A DNA stretch of 64,000 nucleotides from Caenorhabditis elegans (GCF_000002985.6 NC_003281.10:744001-808000); one strand, 5' to 3'. Numbered from the stretch's first letter, positions 37,601 through 50,308 are shown. The notes: generated from the sequence alone by a model not told the origin. Numbers and translations: made by a program.

Positions 37601-39295
37601 TTAATCTTGATTTAAAAAATTACCTGAGCACAACGCATTCTTCCACAGCATTGAAGTTTTCGGAATAGTCGATATATTGATTTGAGGCCACAATTGTAAA
37701 GAATATAAGTCGGCCATCCATAGACACACGTGGCATGATGTAGAAAATATTCGGCATCTTTGAGATTCATCCATTTTGGAACGGATTCTGGAAAAAACCT
37801 TATTTTATTTTGTTAAAAATCTATTTCAAATTTTCGATTTTCTTTTGGGTGGAATTCAAAGTTTCTCATGTTTTTCAGCGGGAAATTTAAATTTTCGATT
37901 TTTCTTCGGCGTGAAATTCAAAAATTCAAATTTCCGATTTATTTTTATGGCGGGAAAATTTCACAGCTTTTATAGGAATTTTTTATTACTTATGGGGTTA
38001 TTCAAGTAGTGTCGGAAAATTAAAAAGTGTAGAAAAATTACGTCACAACTGTATTTAAGTATATAAAAACATGTATTTAAATACATTTGTGACGTCACAA
38101 ATGTATTTAAATACATTTTGCTACATTACTTGAATAACCCCATTAATAACTCAAAATTTCAGCAAAAATTTTTCAGAAAATCTTTAATTTACATTGAATT
38201 TACTCTGAGATTCCTAAATTGAAATTTCCCGAGATTTTTTAAAAACAATTTTTTAGATTTCAGCAAAAATTTTCACTTTCGGCGACTTTTTCTGAGAAAA
38301 AATCACAAAAAACAGATTTTTTTTCAAAGGTTTTTAAGGTCATTGTACCATGTTCTTTATCCTTGACAGGCGGATACTGATTATTTGGGGAATGATATGC
38401 GAGTAGAAGCCCTGCAACAACATCACTTGGCACTAAATCCGAATCAACGAAGAATGAGGATATGAGAATAGCGAGATCATCAAGAGCAACACGCATTGAA
38501 TGATCCTGGCCAATTTTGAACTGAAAAATTGTTTTTATTTTTAAATTTTTATTATCTGAAGAATTATAAAAACCAACAATTCTCATCCGCCGGCTCCAGG
38601 ATTTCTGAGCAATCGATGCACTATCCTCCAGCTCATTTTCAGTCAAATGAAATACGATAACTAAACCAGCAAACGCGGTGAATATCAAAAACCATTCGAG
38701 AATTATTGTAACTCGAGCAATTGTTGCGAAATCGCAGCCTTCTCCGCCATTTGTGGATTCTAAAACTTTGTTTTTTTGTTAATTTTTATTTTTGTTGGAT
38801 ATTTGTTCAAAAATAAAACTTACTAAAAGCGTGAATCGTTGCCAGTATTGTTAGAGCAATTTCTGCTATGAAAATCGGAAGTCTTATGTACAAAAGCCGT
38901 GGGATTAGCTTTCTGGGCTGTGAGTTCATTATTGTTCCTCTGGCGGAGATTACAGCAGTTAAAATTGCTGAAAATCCATAAAAATGAGCTAAAATTCAGG
39001 TGTTTTCTTACCTAATAGTATAGTTATCACATTTATCACTAATAATCCGAGAAGTTGAAGAGTTAGATTGTGAGTAGAACAGGCAAGCGGAAAATGGAAA
39101 ACGAAGACGGAAACTCCGAAGGCGACCCTGGAAAAGTAAATCGAAATTTATTCTAATGCATTTAAATATTAACATTTTCAATTAAATAAGCTTTACTCAC
39201 CATGATAGCCTAACCAAAGCCTCTGTAATCTCTGGAAATACGAAATCGTCGCTTCCGATATTCCATTGTCGGTTAAAAGCGACTAGCGAGGGCAT
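34682..39295 (-). CDS. dagl-2: sn-1-specific diacylglycerol lipase
   Basis: Ten exons (39295-39201, 39127-39012, 38967-38824, 38759-38578, 38520-38349, 37787-37624, 37055-36978, 36858-36506, 35963-35587, 35052-34682) encode 683 residues, close to mammalian DAGL-beta. The start MPSLVAFNRQWNIGSDDF parallels the vertebrate N-terminus. Four hydrophobic spans follow (about residues 20-160). A class-3 lipase domain is complete, with the nucleophile Ser in GHSLGAG (about 457), an Asp in SGDDIVSR (about 508) and a His in LSDHLPAAV (about 655). It cleaves diacylglycerol to 2-acylglycerol, the precursor of endocannabinoid-type signals, at the plasma membrane. The tail is too short for the long regulatory region of DAGL-alpha. 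One donor (GTTGGT after 38578) is unusual. An out-of-frame ATG lies 5 bases upstream of the start. The symbol is from memory. Confidence 0.9.
37994..38141. repeat. 148-bp palindromic MITE in lipase intron
   Basis: GGGGTTATTCAAGTAGTG at the left is inverted at the right as TACTTGAATAACCCC. The interior has TGTATTTAAATACATTTG and GTGACGTCAC, itself palindromic. It lies in the intron between 37787 and 38349. Non-coding. Confidence 0.65.
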
Positions 39296-39724
39296 CGCAT
39301 TGCCTGGAAGTTGATTTTTTTGTTATTCTTTATTTCTAATTGAGAGACAACGCCCACAAAGTGTGACACATTAAAAATTTCGCAATTTCCGTGAAAATTT
39401 GAGAAATATTGGATAAAAAATAAAAATTAGAGAAAAAATAATTGAGAATTATCGTTGGAGCGCGTTTGAAATTCGTGGCCGAGGCCTAGGATTCCGGCCG
39501 CGTGGCCTAGAAATCTCAATGGCGTGTTTCAAATTTTAAAATTTAGAAACTAATTTTTCTCGTTTTATCCGTAGTTTTCTCTAGTTTTTCGCCTGTTTAT
39601 GTATTAAAAATTAAGTTTTGTACTCAAAATTTCATGTAAGACCTGTAAAAATCCGTAAATGCTTGTCCCAGCGTTCAAAATTGTCTAAAATAGGCCGATT
39701 TCAGTTTTTCCAGGTTATGAAATA
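39296..39724. promoter_or_regulatory. Shared divergent promoter region
   Basis: Only 429 bp separate the start codons of the lipase (minus) and the PPM1G-like phosphatase (plus). Both genes have an acceptor (ACTTCCAG on the minus strand; TTTTTCCAG on the plus strand) within 12 bases of the ATG. The remaining sequence must serve as promoter for one or both. It contains GGCCGAGGCCTAGG and CGGCCGCGTGGCC near 39479-39508, a GC-rich patch in an AT-rich background. No TATA box was identified. Confidence 0.45.
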
Positions 39725-41625
39725 ATGGGAGCTTATCTGAACAAGCCAATTATCGAAAAAGAGAAGGAGGAAGGCTCTGGAAATGGGCTAAGCTATGCGT
39801 GTACCACAATGCAAGGTTGGAGAGTCAATCAGGAGGTATGGATTTTAAAAATGTTGAATATTTTTATTTAAAAAATTTCCAGGACGCCCACAATTGTGTA
39901 GTCGATTTACACACAGACTGGCACATGTTTGGTGTCTATGATGGTCACGGTGGCACAGAAGTCTCAAAATTCACTTCTGCAAAACTTCCCGACTTTTTGA
40001 AAGAACGAAAGTTCTGGGAAGCCGATGATGTGGCCGAGTGTCTTCAGAAAGCTTTCGTTGATTTCGATGACTTCATTCGTGCCGAGGAATCGATGAAGGA
40101 GTTAAAGGATATTGGAGATGAGGGAAAACCGAAGAAAGCAGGCGGGGAAGCCGATTCGGAAGATGAAGCAGATCGCATTGACACAATTGAAGAAGCAAGC
40201 GTTCCTCTTGCCGAGCTACTCAAAAGATACGGTGGAGCTGGAGTTGGGAAATCTCTTCTCTCTGCGTTTTTGGCTAAGGGAGATGTTTCGGATGACTCTG
40301 AGGATGAGGATGAAGACGAAGAAGAAGCAGAGGAACAAGATGATACTGAAGAAAAGAAAGAGAATGAGGATGCATCTGCCGAAGTTGTCATTGAAAATGC
40401 TGAAGATAAGGAAGAAGAAGAAGGATCTCCAAAGAAGAAGGGACAAAAAAGATGTCAAAAATCTCCTATTCAATCAGAAGCCAAGAAATCGAAAAGCGAA
40501 ACGGATGCGGAAACTGCTCCATCTTCTTCAAGGTATTTTTTTTAGCGAATTTTAAATTTAAAATAATTTATATTTCTAATTTCTTATTTCAGCGGCGTGG
40601 ACGGAGTTGCAACTGAAGAAGAAGACGAAGATGATTCGGACAAGGAATTTGTTGCGGATGAGGAGGAAGATGATGAGGATGCAGAAGACGAGCAATCTGA
40701 CGAGGAAATGGTAGATGGCAGCCTGGCTCCATTGCTTTTGGGATCCGGTGGAGCAGAGGTTCCTGGGGAGGATTCTGGAACAACTGCATGCGTTTGCTTG
40801 GTTGGAAAGGACAAGGTTATCGTTGCGAACGCTGGAGATTCTCGTGCCGTGCTCTGCAGAAATGGAAAGGCTGTGGATTTGTCTGTGGATCACAAGCCAG
40901 AAGATGAAGTAGAGACTAATAGGTAGATATTTCAGTAAATTCCTCGAAAAAAATCGATGTTTTTTGTATTGCCTCTCTGTTCCGTGTAAATTTGAAAGAA
41001 AAGCGCTGAAAATTTTACTTTGCAGAGAAATTATGCCGAAAAATTTTCATTTTTCAAGAAAAAATGCCGGAATATTTTGCTGAAAATCAGGATTTTAATG
41101 AGAAAACTAGGAAAAACGCTTATTTTCCCAAAAATTACTTCAAATTTCTTTCAGAATTCATGCTGCTGGAGGACAAATCGAAGATGGACGGGTCAACGGA
41201 GGACTGAATTTGTCACGGGCTTTCGGTGATCACGCTTATAAGAAGAATCAAGAATTGGGGCTCAAGGAGCAGATGATCACGTTAGTTTTTCATGATTATT
41301 CTTAGGCATAGGCATAGTCATGATTATTTTTCGATATCTTTAACTCTACAGTACTAACTTTTTCAGAGCACTCCCGGACGTCAAAATCGAAGCTCTCACA
41401 CCAGAGGACGAGTTCATCGTCGTGGCTTGTGATGGAATCTGGAACTCAATGGAATCTCAACAAGTCGTCGATTTTGTCCGTGACCTTCTTGCAAAAGGAT
41501 CTTCATGCGCCGAAGTGTGTGATGCTCTCTGCGATGCATGCCTTGCCGATTCAACTGACGGAGACGGTACCGGTTGTGATAATATGACTGTTATTTGTAC
41601 GACTTTTGATCGCAAATCCAAGTGA
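39725..41625 (+). CDS. ppm-1.G: PP2C-family Ser/Thr phosphatase, PPM1G type
   Basis: Five exons (39725-39835, 39883-40532, 40593-40922, 41155-41280, 41367-41625) encode 491 residues. The start MGAYLNKP matches the myristoylation-type N-terminus of human PPM1G. PP2C metal and phosphate motifs are all present: [53 protein letters not shown] and GCDNMTV. The catalytic domain is split by a very acidic Asp/Glu-rich insert (about residues 125-310) with a basic KKKGQKR patch, the signature of PPM1G. In vertebrates that insert supports nuclear roles with histones and splicing factors. Mn/Mg-dependent dephosphorylation is expected. A two-codon upstream ORF ATG AAA TAA overlaps the start codon by its last A. 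The symbol is from memory. Confidence 0.92.
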
Positions 41626-42697
41626 TTATATCGTTAAATGTTGGTTTTCTAGGTCTAAAATAGTTCCGACAACAACGTTTTTTTCCCTAAAATTCCCTTT
41701 TTCCCCCGTTTAGATTTGCCATCCGGATTTGGAAATTTTGAATTCTATGGTTTTTATTACTTCAAAAGTACCGCCTCTCCCGTTTTTCAAATTTAATATT
41801 GCAAAAAATTTGGCAAAATTTTTTATCTTGTCGAAAAATTTAGATTTTCTCTTAAAAACACAAAAAAAATCCTGAAATTCACTGCTCTTATCCTGATGGC
41901 CGACATTTCCCAACCACCACCACCCGTTCCACATCACTTGATCCTCATCATCAGTCGCTACTTTTTATTCCCATTCTCTTGTTTTTTTTTTAAATTGTTT
42001 CTTCTCGTGTAACTTATTCCTTCTTCGATGTTTGCTCTTTATCTTCTTTATGATATTTACAAAAATCAAATTCCAATGACATCATTTATGATACACGTTC
42101 AACCAACAAATATATACAAAAAAATGCACCGGAAAATGGCAATATATAATATCCAAAAAAATAAATGCACGACTAAAAATAACTAAATAGTGGGGGCGAT
42201 ATGAATTTACAAAGATATTATTTATCGTGAGAAATGGTTAATTTTTCGATTTTCCAGGTCTCGTTAGGATTTTTTGTTTTTTCTGCATTTTTTGTAAGAT
42301 GTTATGTTTTGAGTGGTATTTGCGTACTTTCGGTGCTACAGTAATCCGAGTAGTTTATAAAATTATAATTTCAAAAAATTAGCTAGCGGTACTAAAATTT
42401 CAAAGTTTTCCAACAAATATACGTACTTTTGGCGCTACAGTAATCTCAAACATGTTCAAAAACTTGCTAGAAAGCTCCACAAAATCTGTTTAGGAAGTTT
42501 TACGAACGAAATTTGTTCAAAACTATTGCCAGAAACCTGTCAACTGATTTTTTCACAAAAAAAAAACGTTTAGATTACTGTAGCGCCATAAGTACTCAAA
42601 CGCATTATCTTAAATACGGATAAATTCAGAAAACACGTCAAAACCTAACGAGACCCGGAAAAAATTCAAGAAATTCGCAATGGAGCGCTTCTCAACA
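41626..42697. other. Convergent spacer, phosphatase and synaptotagmin 3' ends
   Basis: Contains both 3' UTRs. AATAAA occurs near 42160. No gene seen. A 0.4-kb inverted-repeat element at 42249-42664 fills the part nearest the synaptotagmin stop. Confidence 0.45.
42249..42664. repeat. TIR element with 'CAGGTCTCGTTAGGATTTT' end
   Basis: TTTTCCAGGTCTCGTTAGGA at the left appears inverted at the right as CCTAACGAGACCCGGAAAA. The interior carries repeated GCGCTACAGTAATC words. Roughly 416 bp, non-coding, ends only 33 bp from the synaptotagmin stop codon. Confidence 0.6.
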
Positions 42698-45600
42698 TTA
42701 GTCATCATCCTTCTTTTTCTCCTTTTCCATCCGTTCTTGTAACGTATGCCACTGAACTACAGGCCTCCGTGACGTCATCATTTCAGCCCACTGTTCGCTG
42801 CACGCGTGGGTGATCTGAAAGCACAGTTTTTTTTAATTTGATGGAGTTACGGACCTTCAAATCGGATTTCAAAAAAATTTGACCGAAACTATTGATTTTG
42901 TTCAAAAAATCATTGAAAGTAATATAAGGTTCCTAGAAATATAAAACACCAGCCGTGGACCGCACCTCCGGCGCGGCCCCCGACTTCTGGAGCTGAAAAC
43001 CAATTTTTCTGAAACTACCGTAATCATACAGTACTCCTACCGTACCACCATTGTACCACTACAGTACCCCGACTATATCCCTACACTAACCCCAACTCAC
43101 TATCCCTCCAGAAGCTAAAACTTCGCAGACTACAAAGACTACAAACTATGGACAAACGGAATAAGCGCTATATATATAGTAAATGATTTGCTCATTTTCG
43201 GAGTTGTACTCAGCACGACAAATTTTCAAATTTGCGAATACCGCTGTTATGGACCACAACTTCAGTCGACATTTTTTTAATCAAAAAGTTAAACACCCCA
43301 TTGCTCCAAAAACCCTACCTGCGGTAAATTCAAATGCTTGGAGCCCAACGTCACCTCTCCGATAAAGTCGTTCTTGCTCATCTTGTCATAATCCCAGACG
43401 GACACAATCAGATGAACTTTCTGCAATTTTTCTCTGTAATCCTCTCATTCTAAAAATAGAGCACACCTCAATCATATGTGGCTCAATTTTGAATTGGAAA
43501 CTCTCATTGTAGTAGGGATTCAGGGTTTTGTACTTTCTCGACGTCTTTTTCTTACTTAACAGCTTTCGTCCGTGGTGTAAGTAGATTTTTACGTATGGAT
43601 CTGAAAATTTGGGTTTGGTACTTTTCAGATTAACATGATCTTTCAAAAAGCGCAACAAATTCGTAACTTATTTTCAAGTTAAAATTCTAGTTAACTATAA
43701 GAAAAGTTGCGTTTAGAGATTTCTGGTAATGGGGTTCTTAGGAATAAGTGGAGACACTTTTGAAAGTGTTCTTCTAAAATCTTCTACGTATCCATTTTTT
43801 TTCAAAACAATCTCGTCTTTATGATGTTTTCGAAGAATAAATGTTAATCCCTCAGTTGTCCAATTCTGTCTTTTAAAGGTCTCTAGTGTAGCTATAAAGT
43901 TACGAAAAGTTGCAACTTCCTAATGCAAAACTCTATGAAATTCAATAGTGGTGCCCTTGCCTCATTTTTATCTGTTTGCTCTTCTCCGACAAAAACCCAA
44001 AAAAAAACTTGCGTCCTCTTACCCCACAAGATGTCACATGGAATTGGAGGATATTTAGGGCTCTAGAGTGGGGTCACTAATTGTTGTCTTGTAAGTAGTC
44101 TATAGTTTTGGGAAGAAGAAGTGAAATGACGTTTGATTTGGAGAGTAGAGTTTTTGTCACGTGGCTTTCACAATTTGACAGAAAAATCTAGAAGATTTCT
44201 GCTCACCTGAAGAACCACCAACATCCATCTTTTTCAAATTCCTGGCCTCCATGATCGTAAGGGTTACTGTACCGGTTGCAGGTCGGTACCGAGTGGAGAA
44301 GCAAATATCACCGAGTCGGCATTCTTTCTGGAATCATAAATTTATTAAAGTTTCTTCAAAAACCTAGTACTCCCAAGTTCCACTCCAGATTCGCGCCCCT
44401 CCACTTTCCGCCCCAAAAAAAACCACACACCCCGTTATTTCATATCTTCTTATTTTTCATCTTTTTGGCGTTTCTCTTGTTCGCCATTTTTCGCCGTTCT
44501 GAGCTCTAAGCGGATATTTGAAAGACGAAAAAAGCGGAAAACGAAGATGGATTTTGGCATGTGTTTGGATACAAATTAAAAGTCTGTCACAAGCATATAT
44601 ACGTGCATTTCGTTTTTCAAAGAGTCATGTCAAGCCCTCTCTCTCTCTCTCATGAAGACGGACGGATAAGGGTGTGCGTTCTTCAATTTTGTTTTCCAGA
44701 TAAACTATACACTAACGGACATGAAGACGAAAACGATGATCGAATCAGTTTGTCTAGAGAGGGACGTTGATTTGTGCTCTTCTTGAAGTGAGGCCAGCCA
44801 CTAGAAAAATATTAAACAAAACTGACTATGAGATTTGGGGTCTGTTGGTAACTATAGAAAACGGTCTACTTCCTTCGAGAGAACACCTTTTAAATAAGTT
44901 GCAACAAGAGCTCAGATTCGGATAAAACTGGAGCACTGGATGAAAAATTTTTCTATTTTCACTTTATTCCAGATTAATTTTGTAAAAATACAGATTCCCA
45001 TATTTCGAATTAATTAAAAGTGAGCTAAATTGGACGAAAAATAAAAGAACACCTCAAAATAAGAATCACCAAACATCATGAAATTGGAACTAATGTAACA
45101 TGAGATATCTTAACAAAGGATCCTAAATCAAAAAAAAGGGCATGTGGCCTGTTAGGTGCTTGTTTTCTGCCTGGAAAACGTGGCAAAACATGACTTAAAA
45201 ATTCTGACGTCACAATTTTTTTTCGATTATTCAACAATTTAGGAATTGCCTTATATGGAAGCTGCTACTTGCGCTGTCCTTAAAAGCAAGACAGATTACT
45301 CCCAAAGTACCTCATCGTCTTTCTCGGGCTTCTGAAGAGGTCGTTCGATATCAGTAGTAATTCCAAAATCAATTGACTCCAGTGGCACGGACAGTTGACC
45401 CATCTTATCGTCCTTCGATAATCGGTCATAGTCATATACCACCAACATGAGAGTTTTTGAGTGGAGCTCGTTGAACGGGATCTGAAAATATTCTGCTTAT
45501 TTGCCTAGAGTTTTTGATCTTACTGAAAATTGGAACGTTTCATTATATGTGGGATTCAGTGTGTTTCTGATGATTCTGGTTTCAAATTTCTGTTTTCTCT

Positions 45601-48600
45601 CTGGCAGAACGTACACCTTAACATAAGGGTCTGACATCCCATTCCGGTCCATTGCGGGTAAATCAGAAGCACTGACGATAGTCACGGAGAGCTGAAAATA
45701 GGTTATCAGAAGACATACCCCATTCCCCTCCAGTTAACAAAGAACTTTGGAGCATATTTTTTCTCGCTTATCTTCATAACTCGAATGTTATGCATTGACT
45801 CGTTATGAGCAGCGAGAGCAATTTCTTAGAAAAAGATATATGTGTGTGTGTGCCCAAGTGCATGACAGAGGGGATTATATGTGTTAGTCATTTAGCCTAA
45901 GACGCAGGGTACGTCATAAACCGACACGGTCTGCTTGCTCTTACCTTGGATTGCTCAAAGTCATATTCAACTCGGAAGTGAATATTTCCATACTGCTTTA
46001 TAAGGGCACCACTTGAAGACAAAGGAAGTGTTCCATTGTTAACTGGTTCGTAGTAGTCGCTGTTTGTAGGCTGTACAGTGATGGGTTTTGACGATAGAAT
46101 TGGTACGGCGCCATTTCCAATGTCCACGTGTTTTGGGCGAGGGTGGTACTGTAATAATCGAGTTTCAGTTTTGATTTAACGTTGGCGCGGGAATCGTATT
46201 TGACAACATTTTGATGACTTGGCAAAGTTTGCCCCATTCTAGGCTGGTCTCTGAAAATTGTGGTAACACGTGTTTCAGATAGTTTGTTAACTTCTTAATT
46301 TCAATACAAAATACACGAGGCGCATTCGAATTTTTGTTTATTCGACAATTTGATAATTGAGAGTACCGAAGTTTTGAATTTCCAACCTATACGTGGTGCC
46401 AGTATGTCGCTACAGTTCCATCTACAAAAAATGCGGGAATATTTTTCCAGAAAATTGTGCTGCTCTCAACCATGCGGAATCAGATGAGACGTTTCCGTCT
46501 CAACTCTCGCTTTGAAAGTCAAACCAAAATAAGACATTCTGACTCCACGTATTGGCCTTTATTGGAATTTTATAATTTAAAGACCAACCTTTCACTTCAA
46601 AAGAAGTTTGTGTAAGTAAATCCCCATAAATCCTTGAACAATGCATATTTACTTGGAAAAGTTAACTTTGATCCCCTTGCCCATAAATTTTCTTTTATCA
46701 ATATCTAATTTATCTAATATTCAAGCTCCCCGGCTCTTCATATTTTTGCCTCAATGGATTAGATTCATCTTCTTCATCTTTTTCACTGCCGAAAATTGAG
46801 CGGATTATCCATATTCTATCATTATGTTAAAGGTGATCAAAAGATGCTGAGTTGCACATATTTGGATTAGTAAGGATTTGACGGCACACAGTTCTTGTCT
46901 GCATCCGACAAGAAAAGTTATCTTAAATACCTGGAATTGTCGAAAAAAAGTTCCCCGGAAAAATGACGTTTTTTTGCGGAAAACCCCCCTTGCAGGTGGA
47001 ATTAGTGAAGTTGGTTGTGGTTGTGGAAAAAAAAGAAAAAGATTGGAAAAATTGTTGGCTTCGTGTCGTTTTCTCATTCCAATATTAGGAAAAAAGCAAA
47101 ACTCGACAAAAAATTAATGAGATCGCTAGTTTTGGATAATTCTGATAAGACAGCGCAAAAACAACGCAAGTAGCGGAAAAACCGAATGTTCAATATTAGT
47201 AGCAACGTAGGGCTGAGGGTAGGGCTTGCCAGAAGGGCCTAGTAGCTAGAATCTCATATTTTTGTCAAAAAAGGCTAATTTTTTTTCGGTGGGTCTGATT
47301 AAGGGCTCTGGCAATCTGAATACTATATGTCTTAGACTTCACAAGTTTTGGCTCTTCTGGAGAATTTAGAAGGTGGAATTTATTAAACCTCATATTTAAA
47401 CTTGAGTAAAACTTCCACAACTTCACGGCAACTCGATATTGTCGGTAATTGCCAAGTTCCGAAAATCTGAAATGCCGGAGAACTCCAGACACGCGGTTCT
47501 GACTTCCTTCATAAATTGAAATGTAAGAGTTTGCCGAACTAGGCCATTTTGGCTCGGCCAAGTCCTGGGTAGACTTACGGCGTGTTGCGTGTCGCGTCGC
47601 GGCTCGGTTTTAGTTTTAAACCTAAATGTATTTTTGCGTGTGGAGTACACGGCTTTCCCATGCGTTGCCCGGCAGGCGATTGTCAATGGAGCGCGAAAAA
47701 TGCAACGAGGAAGGCCAGAACCCCGTGTCATCAGACATCAGAAAGTGCTTTTTCTATTCCCGCACTTTATTGTGTGATGCCCCTTTGGTTAGATCGTCGG
47801 CGATGCGAAAAATAGGGGGAATTTTTTGTTCGGAATTTCAAATTTCCTCTTCTTCTCCATTTTTTCGGCGCCCTTCCAAGGTTGCCTATCCTTTTCCCCC
47901 GAATACGTTTCGGGGAAGGCTCTCGAAGAGCACATCATCGGCTCGGTCGTTGGCGTGTCATGTTGAAGAAAAAAAAAGACAGAAAAGAAGATGTTATGGG
48001 AAGTAGAAAAGACATGTTGTATTTTATGAATTGTTTCCGATGTCGTTTGTATTTTGGCGAAGGGGGCTCGGAAAGCAGAAGCTTCTTGGAGGAACACAAA
48101 CTTGTTTTTTTTTCAGGCGAATGGGGAAGACGAAGCAAAGATGACGGATTTCAGCAGCTTATTTTCGTGGAAAAATACTCTAGAATTGTTAAGCTCGAGC
48201 TTAGAGCAGCCACATCATTTACTAGACATTTGGCCGAAAACTCTTTGAATACGTTAGTGGCGAAAATTAGGATTCAACGGTGTTTTTTTTCAGAGAAAAT
48301 TAAGAAATCTTTTAAAAAAAGGTCGGTTTGTTGGTTTCAATAAGATCTTTTCAAAAATAGAGACGTACAGAAAAAATTAAAACCAAGTGGTTTTTATAAA
48401 ATTCCTTAATACGTGTTTGTAAAATTCGTTAAAAAGTAACGAGAATCGAAAAGTCCACCCGGATTCAGTCAAAATTACAATGAAACGTGCTTTGTGGCAC
48501 TTTCAGGAAGGCGCAATGGGTCTCGCCACGCGAAATCCAATTTTAAAAAATTAAAGCTACAGTAATTTTAAAGGCGCATACATATATTATCATATTGGGA

Positions 48601-49502
48601 TTTCTTCACTTTAAATTTTAAATTTTAAAAAATGTTTTGATAAACCAGTGAAAAAAAAATTTTGACTAAATTTTTTTGAAAATTTAAAATTTAAATGGTT
48701 TCTACCAGGGGTGGGCGGCAAACGATTTTTTCCGGCAAATCGGCACTTTGCCGGAATTGAAAATTTGCGAGAAATAGGAAAACCGGCAATTTGCCGGAAT
48801 CGAAAATTTCCGGCAATTTGCCATTTGGGGAACGGCAATTGCCGCCCACCCCTGGCTTGTAGCCACGAGGCAGTGCGAATATATATATGCTTGAATGTGC
48901 TTATTTTCGATGAAATAACTCTATTTTCGGTTCTTTTTTTTTACTATTTTAAGTCAATTAGATCCGCATCTCCAAAAAAAGTAACGAATAATTTAATTTT
49001 CCACGTCATCAATGGGAAAATGACAACAAATGAATTTTTGATGAGCTTTTTTTCTCCATTTTTGTGCCGCAACACTCACAACTCGTACGAGTGGCCAATG
49101 TTTAACGACCCGGCAGTAAAAAAGAGTAGAAGAACCGAGTTAATTCGCTTTTTTGTCCACGTTTTTTCTGTTCTCTCTTGTTAGAATCGAATGATCTACT
49201 TTTCGATATTTTTACCAAAAATGTTTTGAAATTTCGTGTTCAGTTGGCGCAATGAGTAGTGTGCACAGTTTGGTGTGAAAACTTTTTGGTTAAACTCCGG
49301 GTAGTGTTTTTTAATTTTTTTTCGTTAAATTTTTATTAGGAATTTTTCGAACTAAAAACGAAGTTTTGTCAGCTTTTAGCTCTTTAAGAAAATCAGAATA
49401 GCCACTCACCCCATTCGACGTTGGCACGCCACGACGAATCGGACAACACGTCGACAAAATCCGGAATACTGGCGAGCAGACGATTGCTCCGGTCGCCCAC
49501 AT
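42698..49502 (-). CDS. snt-2: Synaptotagmin (two C2 domains)
   Basis: Well-supported exons 46148-45945, 45691-45524, 45481-45311, 44327-44207, 43600-43467, 43420-43319 and 42814-42698 encode a linker and tandem C2 domains. C2A has [20 protein letters not shown] and [16 protein letters not shown]2B has [20 protein letters not shown], then [19 protein letters not shown], and [16 protein letters not shown]. The calcium-coordinating Asp residues are kept in the first loop and in the third-loop YDYD/WDYD motifs. The tail ends in [17 protein letters not shown]. Such proteins couple calcium to membrane fusion. A plausible first exon is 49502-49410 ([16 protein letters not shown].., Cys-rich), which joins in phase to 46148 and gives 369 residues. 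No ordinary transmembrane segment is evident. The 3.3-kb first intron could hide other exons. An alternative short exon lies at 46250-46208. The symbol is from memory. Confidence 0.85.
48706..48854. mobile_element. Short 'CAGGGGTGGGCGGCAAA' MITE
   Basis: A 149-bp copy in the synaptotagmin first intron. Its ends CAGGGGTGGGCGGCAAACG and ATTGCCGCCCACCCCTG are inverted. Flanks GTTTCTAC and GCTTGTAG share 5 of 8 positions, so a target duplication is not clear. Confidence 0.65.
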
Positions 49503-50308
49503 GGTTGAATAATTGATTGTGGCGGTATCAGTGAGAAAATGTTATCAGTGAAATAAAAAAACGGGGAAAAATAGTTAAAATAGTGAGTTTCTAGGGTGTT
49601 TTCTCGCTACATAGTACGAAAATCGTGAATAATATAATTAAATTTCAGATTTTTCGAATTTTTTTGTCTGAAAAAATTTTGGAGCACAAAAATGTTCTTT
49701 CCTGTCGTTTTTCCATTCAAAAGCGCGGCTCCTCCCTCCTAAACGACCCGAAGGAGGCGGAGCAGTCTTGGTGTGGGTCTCGCCGCGACTTTGACACACG
49801 TGAAACGAGTGTGACCGTACCCGAGTGGCGGAGTGTTCTGCAAAAATTGCGTTTTTCTTCCTTTTGGCCTATTTTTCGATGGATTTTTGTGTTTTTTGTT
49901 GTTAAAAATTCGAAAATAAATGAATTTTTTGTTGGAAATCAAAATTTCGTGCATTTTCTCACCAAAAACGTCAACATTTTGCTAAAATCGCCCGTATTTT
50001 CTGCCTCTTGGCCGAAAATCAAGTTTTTCGATCTATTTTCCATATTTTTGCAAGGAAAACGATTGTTTCCGTAATTATAAGTAGCAGAATTAAATTAGAA
50101 GTTTTGTAACTAGTTCTTCTGGAAAGATTTCGAAAAATAACGAAATTTTACGGAAAATGCTGTTGTTGCTTTAATTATCGATTTTTTGACGCATTTCGCT
50201 TTTTTTCTCACCGTCTTCTTGTTTTCCGCTTTTTTCCTCCGTTTACAGCTTTTTCGAAACATTTTGCATTCTGAGATGTTAATTTTGTTTCCATTTCAGC
50301 TCTCGACA
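49503..50308. promoter_or_regulatory. Divergent region upstream of synaptotagmin and rps-29
   Basis: 806 bp between the putative synaptotagmin first codon and the rps-29 ATG. A GC-richer patch around 49725-49840 (GCGGCTCCTCCCTCC, GAGGCGGAGC, CGTACCCGAGTGGCGG) is the likely ribosomal-protein promoter. A CATTTCAG acceptor at 50299 lies 9 bases before the rps-29 ATG, consistent with trans-splicing. No other gene seen. Confidence 0.45.

Noticed and set aside
40044..40473. Antisense Ser-rich and Phe-rich frames
   Set aside because: Shadows of the Asp/Glu codon-rich insert of the PPM1G-like phosphatase.
46805..47077. Candidate transmembrane exon for the synaptotagmin
   Set aside because: Hydrophobic stretches are short and broken, and no phase-compatible splice sites join it to 49410 or 46148.
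47265..48343. Several 80-150-codon frames on both strands in the synaptotagmin first intron
   Set aside because: Mutually overlapping, no splice logic, no family resemblance; typical of a GC-richer intron segment.
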